From Shewanella sp. (GTDB taxonomy: Bacteria > Pseudomonadota > Gammaproteobacteria > Enterobacterales > Shewanellaceae), in contig SDWK01001006.1 in NCBI GenBank assembly GCA_004195335.1, positions 1-8,373 on the forward strand: a DNA stretch of 8,373 bases, read 5' to 3'. The notes beneath the pieces are model-generated. The model ran no database searches. It worked only from the letters and a program-made list of their open reading frames with translations, and was not told where the DNA came from. The position numbers and the translations under genes were made by a program. Positions 5,799 through 8,373 of this stretch are shown here, in pieces. The stretch's first letter is position 1; every line of letters starts with the position of its first letter.

Positions 5799-6803
5799 AT
5801 GAAGAAAATCCTAACAACGACTGCGACAGCTGTGTCATTAGCACTATGCTCGTTTGTCGCAACAGCTGCTGATTTTAAACCTGCCGTAGCCTATGATTCA
5901 TCGGGTAAGTTTGATAAATCTTTCAGCCAGGCGGTTTATCAGAACGGCGTAATTAAATTTACCGAACAAACTAAGATTGATGTACGTGAATTTGTACCGG
6001 CAAACGATGCACAGCGTGAACAGGGCCTTGAGCGCCTTGCACGTCGTGGTTTCAGCCCAATCGTTGTTGTTGGCTTCATGTATGGTTCAGCATTAACAAA
6101 GGTGGCTAAAAAGCACCCCGATACTGAGTTTGTGATTATCGATGCCGTTGTAGATCTGCCTAATGTTAAGTCTCTTGTGTTTAAAGAGCATGAAGGTTCA
6201 TTCCTTGTCGGCGCATTGGCGGCATTGAAGTCAGAAAGTCATAAAGTGGGCTTCGTTGGCGGTATGGACATTCCACTGATCCGTAAGTTTGCCTGTGGTT
6301 ACGAGCAGGGTGCTAAATACATCAGTAAAGATACCGAAGTATTCCAGAACATGACGGGTTCGACTAACGCTGCATGGTCAGATCCTGCCCGTGGTGCCGA
6401 GTTGACTAAGAGTCAGTTCACTAAAGGTGCCGACGTAGTCTTCGCCGCTGCCGGTGGTACTGGTGTTGGTGTTTATCAAGCTGCGAAAGATGAAGGCAAG
6501 TTTGCTATCGGTGTTGATTCAAACCAAAACTACCTACATCCTGGCGTAATGCTTACCTCTATGGTTAAGCGTGTAGGCTTGGCGACATTTGAAGTATTTA
6601 CGGCTGCCGAAGGTGGTAGTTTCACTCCTGGTATCGATGCCCGTGGTCTTAAAGAGAATGGTGTTGGCTGGATAATTGATGAGCATAACCGTGACTTAGT
6701 GACTGCCGAAATGGAAACTAAGATCGGTGAGATTTCAGCTAAAATCGTAGCCGGAGATATTAAGGTTCACGATTACATGGCTGATAATAGCTGTAAGTAC
6801 TAA
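5799..6803 (+). CDS. BMP/PnrA-family ABC transporter substrate-binding protein
   Basis: This is a 334-residue periplasmic binding protein of the BMP family (PnrA/TmpC-like), whose characterised members bind purine nucleosides for ABC import. Residues 1-24 are a Sec signal peptide ending ATAA before Asp25. Cys17 is preceded by Leu, so there is no lipobox and the protein should be soluble in the periplasm. Family hallmarks are the N-terminal YDSSGKFDKSF stretch (32-42), VVVGFMYG (89-96), IIDAVVD (113-119), the diagnostic GFVGGMDIPLIRKF (151-164), VFAAAGGTGVGVYQAAK (214-230) and IGVDSNQN (237-244). Asp33, Phe42 and Asp240 lie where nucleoside-contacting residues are known in PnrA. Cys166 and Cys332 are the only cysteines of the mature protein and could form a disulfide. 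GAGGA (5789-5793), five bases before the ATG, supports the start. The transporter ATPase gene follows after 127 bp. The ligand is inferred from the family and has not been shown for this protein. Confidence 0.92.
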   Translation: MKKILTTTATAVSLALCSFVATAADFKPAVAYDSSGKFDKSFSQAVYQNGVIKFTEQTKIDVREFVPANDAQREQGLERLARRGFSPIVVVGFMYGSALTKVAKKHPDTEFVIIDAVVDLPNVKSLVFKEHEGSFLVGALAALKSESHKVGFVGGMDIPLIRKFACGYEQGAKYISKDTEVFQNMTGSTNAAWSDPARGAELTKSQFTKGADVVFAAAGGTGVGVYQAAKDEGKFAIGVDSNQNYLHPGVMLTSMVKRVGLATFEVFTAAEGGSFTPGIDARGLKENGVGWIIDEHNRDLVTAEMETKIGEISAKIVAGDIKVHDYMADNSCKY

Positions 6804-6839
6804 TGTTAAGTACGCATGCAGGTACTAACGATTAGTACT
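6796..6839 (+). repeat. Inverted repeat overlapping the BMP stop codon
   Basis: The arm AGTACTAATGTTAAGTAC (6796-6813) is complementary to 6822-6839 except for two single-base offsets, around the loop GCATGCAG. The TAA stop (6801-6803) lies in the left arm. In RNA this would form a long bulged hairpin at the very end of the coding sequence, a position suited to blocking 3' exonucleases and stabilising the binding-protein message. No T run follows, so it is not itself an intrinsic terminator. Confidence 0.65.
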
Positions 6840-6862
6840 GTGCATATGTAAAGTGATAGCTC

Positions 6863-6892
6863 GCTCTCCTACTTCCTGTAGGAGAGCTTTTT
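6863..6892 (+). terminator. Strong intrinsic terminator or attenuator between BMP and ATPase genes
   Basis: GCTCTCCTAC (6863-6872) and GTAGGAGAGC (6878-6887) form a perfect 10-bp stem around the loop TTCCT, followed by five T residues (6888-6892). This is a textbook rho-independent terminator 60 bases after the BMP stop. Because the next gene encodes the partner ATPase, it probably acts as a leaky terminator, letting the binding protein be made in excess over the membrane components. Confidence 0.88.
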
Positions 6893-6930
6893 GAGAAGTA
6901 CCCTTAGGGCGGCAAAGAGAAACATAATTT

Positions 6931-8373
6931 ATGTCTACACTCCCTAGCGACAAACCTTTTGCACTCGAACTGCGTGGTATCGATAAGCGATTCGGCGCAG
7001 TGCATGCTAATCGAAATATTGATCTACAAGTTCCTCCAGGCACCATTCATGGCATTATCGGTGAAAACGGGGCGGGTAAATCGACCCTGATGAACATCAT
7101 CTACGGGTTTTATACCGCAGACGCCGGAGATATTCTGATTGGCGGTGAGGTCCAGAAGCTTGCCAACTCTAAGGAGGCCATCAGTCATGGCATTGGCATG
7201 GTTCACCAGCACTTTATGTTGGTCGATAACTTCACCGTACTCGAAAACGTGATTTTAGGTGCCGAAAATGGTCCTCTGCTCAAGTCCAGCCTCCATGATG
7301 CCCGCACAGAGTTAGAGCGGTTAGCAAAAGATTACCAGCTCGATGTGCCACTCGATGCCTTAATTCAAGATTTGCCGGTAGGCCTGCAGCAGAGGGTCGA
7401 GATCTTAAAAGCCCTGTACCGTGGCGCTAAGATCCTTATTCTTGATGAACCTACAGGCGTACTGACTCCTCAGGAAACTGATCACCTTTTTCATATTTTT
7501 GATGCGCTGCGTGAACAGGGCGTCACAATTTTATTGATCACCCACAAACTCAGAGAGATTCTGGCCGCCACCAATAACGTGTCCATCATGCGCCAAGGGG
7601 CGATGGTCGCGCACAGAAAAACGGCTGAGACGAATAAGGAAGAGTTGGCCGAACTCATGGTGGGACGAAAGGTACGTTTAAAAGTCGATAAGAATGCGGC
7701 TAAACCTGCTCAGGTTGTACTGTCCACCCAAGATCTGACCTTTACAGATGATATGGGAGTCGATCGTCTTAAAAAGGTCAACATGGATATTAAGGCCGGT
7801 GAGGTTGTCGGCGTTGCCGGAGTCTCCGGTAACGGTCAGTCTCAGTTGATTAACGCCCTTGCAGGGCTACTCACACCTACCAGTGGTTCAATCACCATCG
7901 GCGACACGCTCATCTCTGCAGAGCACCCCAGCTCGCCGGATGGTGTACGTCAACTTAGCGTGGGTCACGTGCCGGAAGACAGACTGGATATGGGCCTGAT
8001 TAAAGCATTCAGCGCCGAAGAATCATCCATCTTAGGACATCAAAACCACTCTGATTACAATGGCATGGTGATGAATAAGCCTAAGGTGATCACCTCCGAA
8101 TGTGTACGCCTTATGGAAGAGTGGGACGTACGGCCGCAAGATCCAAAGCTTAGAAGTTCGCTATTTTCCGGTGGTAATCAGCAGAAGCTGATCATTGCCC
8201 GCGAAGTGGATAAGAACCCGGATGTGTTACTTATCGGTCAGCCTACCCGAGGCGTGGATATCGGTGCCATCGAATTTATTCATAAACGTATTATCGAACT
8301 CAGAGACCAGGGCAAAGGTATTCTCCTTGTGTCGGTGGAGCGCGATGAGATCATGGCACTGGCAGATAGGATC
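6931..8373 (+). CDS. ABC transporter ATP-binding protein, nucleoside (BMP) importer type, 3' truncated
   Basis: The open frame runs from the ATG at 6931 through 481 codons to the window edge without a stop. Relatives are usually slightly over 500 residues, so only a short C-terminal part is missing. It is the double-domain ATPase that powers import of the BMP-family ligand. Domain 1 is canonical: Walker A GENGAGKST (44-52), Q-loop in VHQHF (91-95), signature LPVGLQQ (148-154), Walker B LILDEPT (169-175) and H-loop His205. Domain 2 has a degenerate Walker A, GVSGNGQS (297-304, Gln where Lys is expected), an intact signature FSGGNQQ (412-418), and a Walker B region LLIGQPTRGVD (433-443) with Gln in place of the catalytic Glu. 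Such asymmetry is normal for this family and does not indicate decay. The Shine-Dalgarno is weak (AAAGAGA, 6914-6920, ten bases upstream), consistent with lower expression than the binding protein. Permease genes are expected downstream, outside the window. Confidence 0.93.
   Translation, partial: MSTLPSDKPFALELRGIDKRFGAVHANRNIDLQVPPGTIHGIIGENGAGKSTLMNIIYGFYTADAGDILIGGEVQKLANSKEAISHGIGMVHQHFMLVDNFTVLENVILGAENGPLLKSSLHDARTELERLAKDYQLDVPLDALIQDLPVGLQQRVEILKALYRGAKILILDEPTGVLTPQETDHLFHIFDALREQGVTILLITHKLREILAATNNVSIMRQGAMVAHRKTAETNKEELAELMVGRKVRLKVDKNAAKPAQVVLSTQDLTFTDDMGVDRLKKVNMDIKAGEVVGVAGVSGNGQSQLINALAGLLTPTSGSITIGDTLISAEHPSSPDGVRQLSVGHVPEDRLDMGLIKAFSAEESSILGHQNHSDYNGMVMNKPKVITSECVRLMEEWDVRPQDPKLRSSLFSGGNQQKLIIAREVDKNPDVLLIGQPTRGVDIGAIEFIHKRIIELRDQGKGILLVSVERDEIMALADRI

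Noticed and set aside
7819..8259. Degenerate Walker A (Gln303) and Gln in Walker B of the second ATPase domain as possible damage
   Set aside because: Asymmetric double-domain ATPases of sugar and nucleoside importers normally have a degenerate second domain with QPTRG; the frame is intact and the other motifs are preserved.

Overview
The window looks like chromosomal DNA from a Shewanella-like marine gammaproteobacterium. The main reasons are an outer-membrane decaheme cytochrome of the OmcA/MtrC family, a second tiny multiheme cytochrome, moderate GC content and AT-rich intergenic regions. The genus is an inference; no rRNA or other taxonomic marker is present. The first 19 bases are the Tn5 mosaic-end adapter of transposase-based library preparation, so position 1 is an assembly edge and the first gene's upstream context is missing.

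Layout. (1) 56-283, plus strand: a 75-residue exported triheme mini-cytochrome. A perfect 9-bp stem-loop follows it, in the convergent gap. (2) 386-2306, minus strand: two paralogous LysR-type regulators in tandem, 16 bp apart and probably one operon. (3) 2307-2715: an AT-rich divergent control region of about 410 bp, containing a strong dyad just before the next gene's ribosome binding site. (4) 2716-4875, plus strand: a 719-residue decaheme lipoprotein of the OmcA/MtrC family with a collagen-like Gly-X-X spacer behind the lipidated cysteine. Two stem-loops follow, the second a canonical rho-independent terminator. (5) 4994-5798: about 800 bp without a convincing gene but with several dyads, including a near-perfect 24-bp palindrome. 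(6) 5799-6803, plus strand: a periplasmic binding protein of the BMP/PnrA family (nucleosides). (7) 6804-6930: an inverted repeat overlapping the stop codon, then a strong intrinsic terminator or attenuator. (8) 6931 to the window end, plus strand: the double-domain ABC ATPase of the same importer, cut off before its stop codon.

How the parts fit. The cytochromes and the divergent LysR pair look like an extracellular or periplasmic electron-transfer module whose outer-membrane cytochrome is probably controlled by one or both LysR proteins. No mtrA/mtrB-type conduit genes lie beside the decaheme gene, so it must use a conduit encoded elsewhere or outside the window. The BMP-ATPase pair is the start of a nucleoside-type ABC importer operon, with permease genes expected just past the right edge. 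The two modules are separated by a terminator and a long non-coding stretch and are probably independent.

No clearly undescribed system is proven here. The most interesting items are the very heme-dense mini-cytochrome, the orphan decaheme protein with its divergent LysR pair, and the unexplained palindromes.
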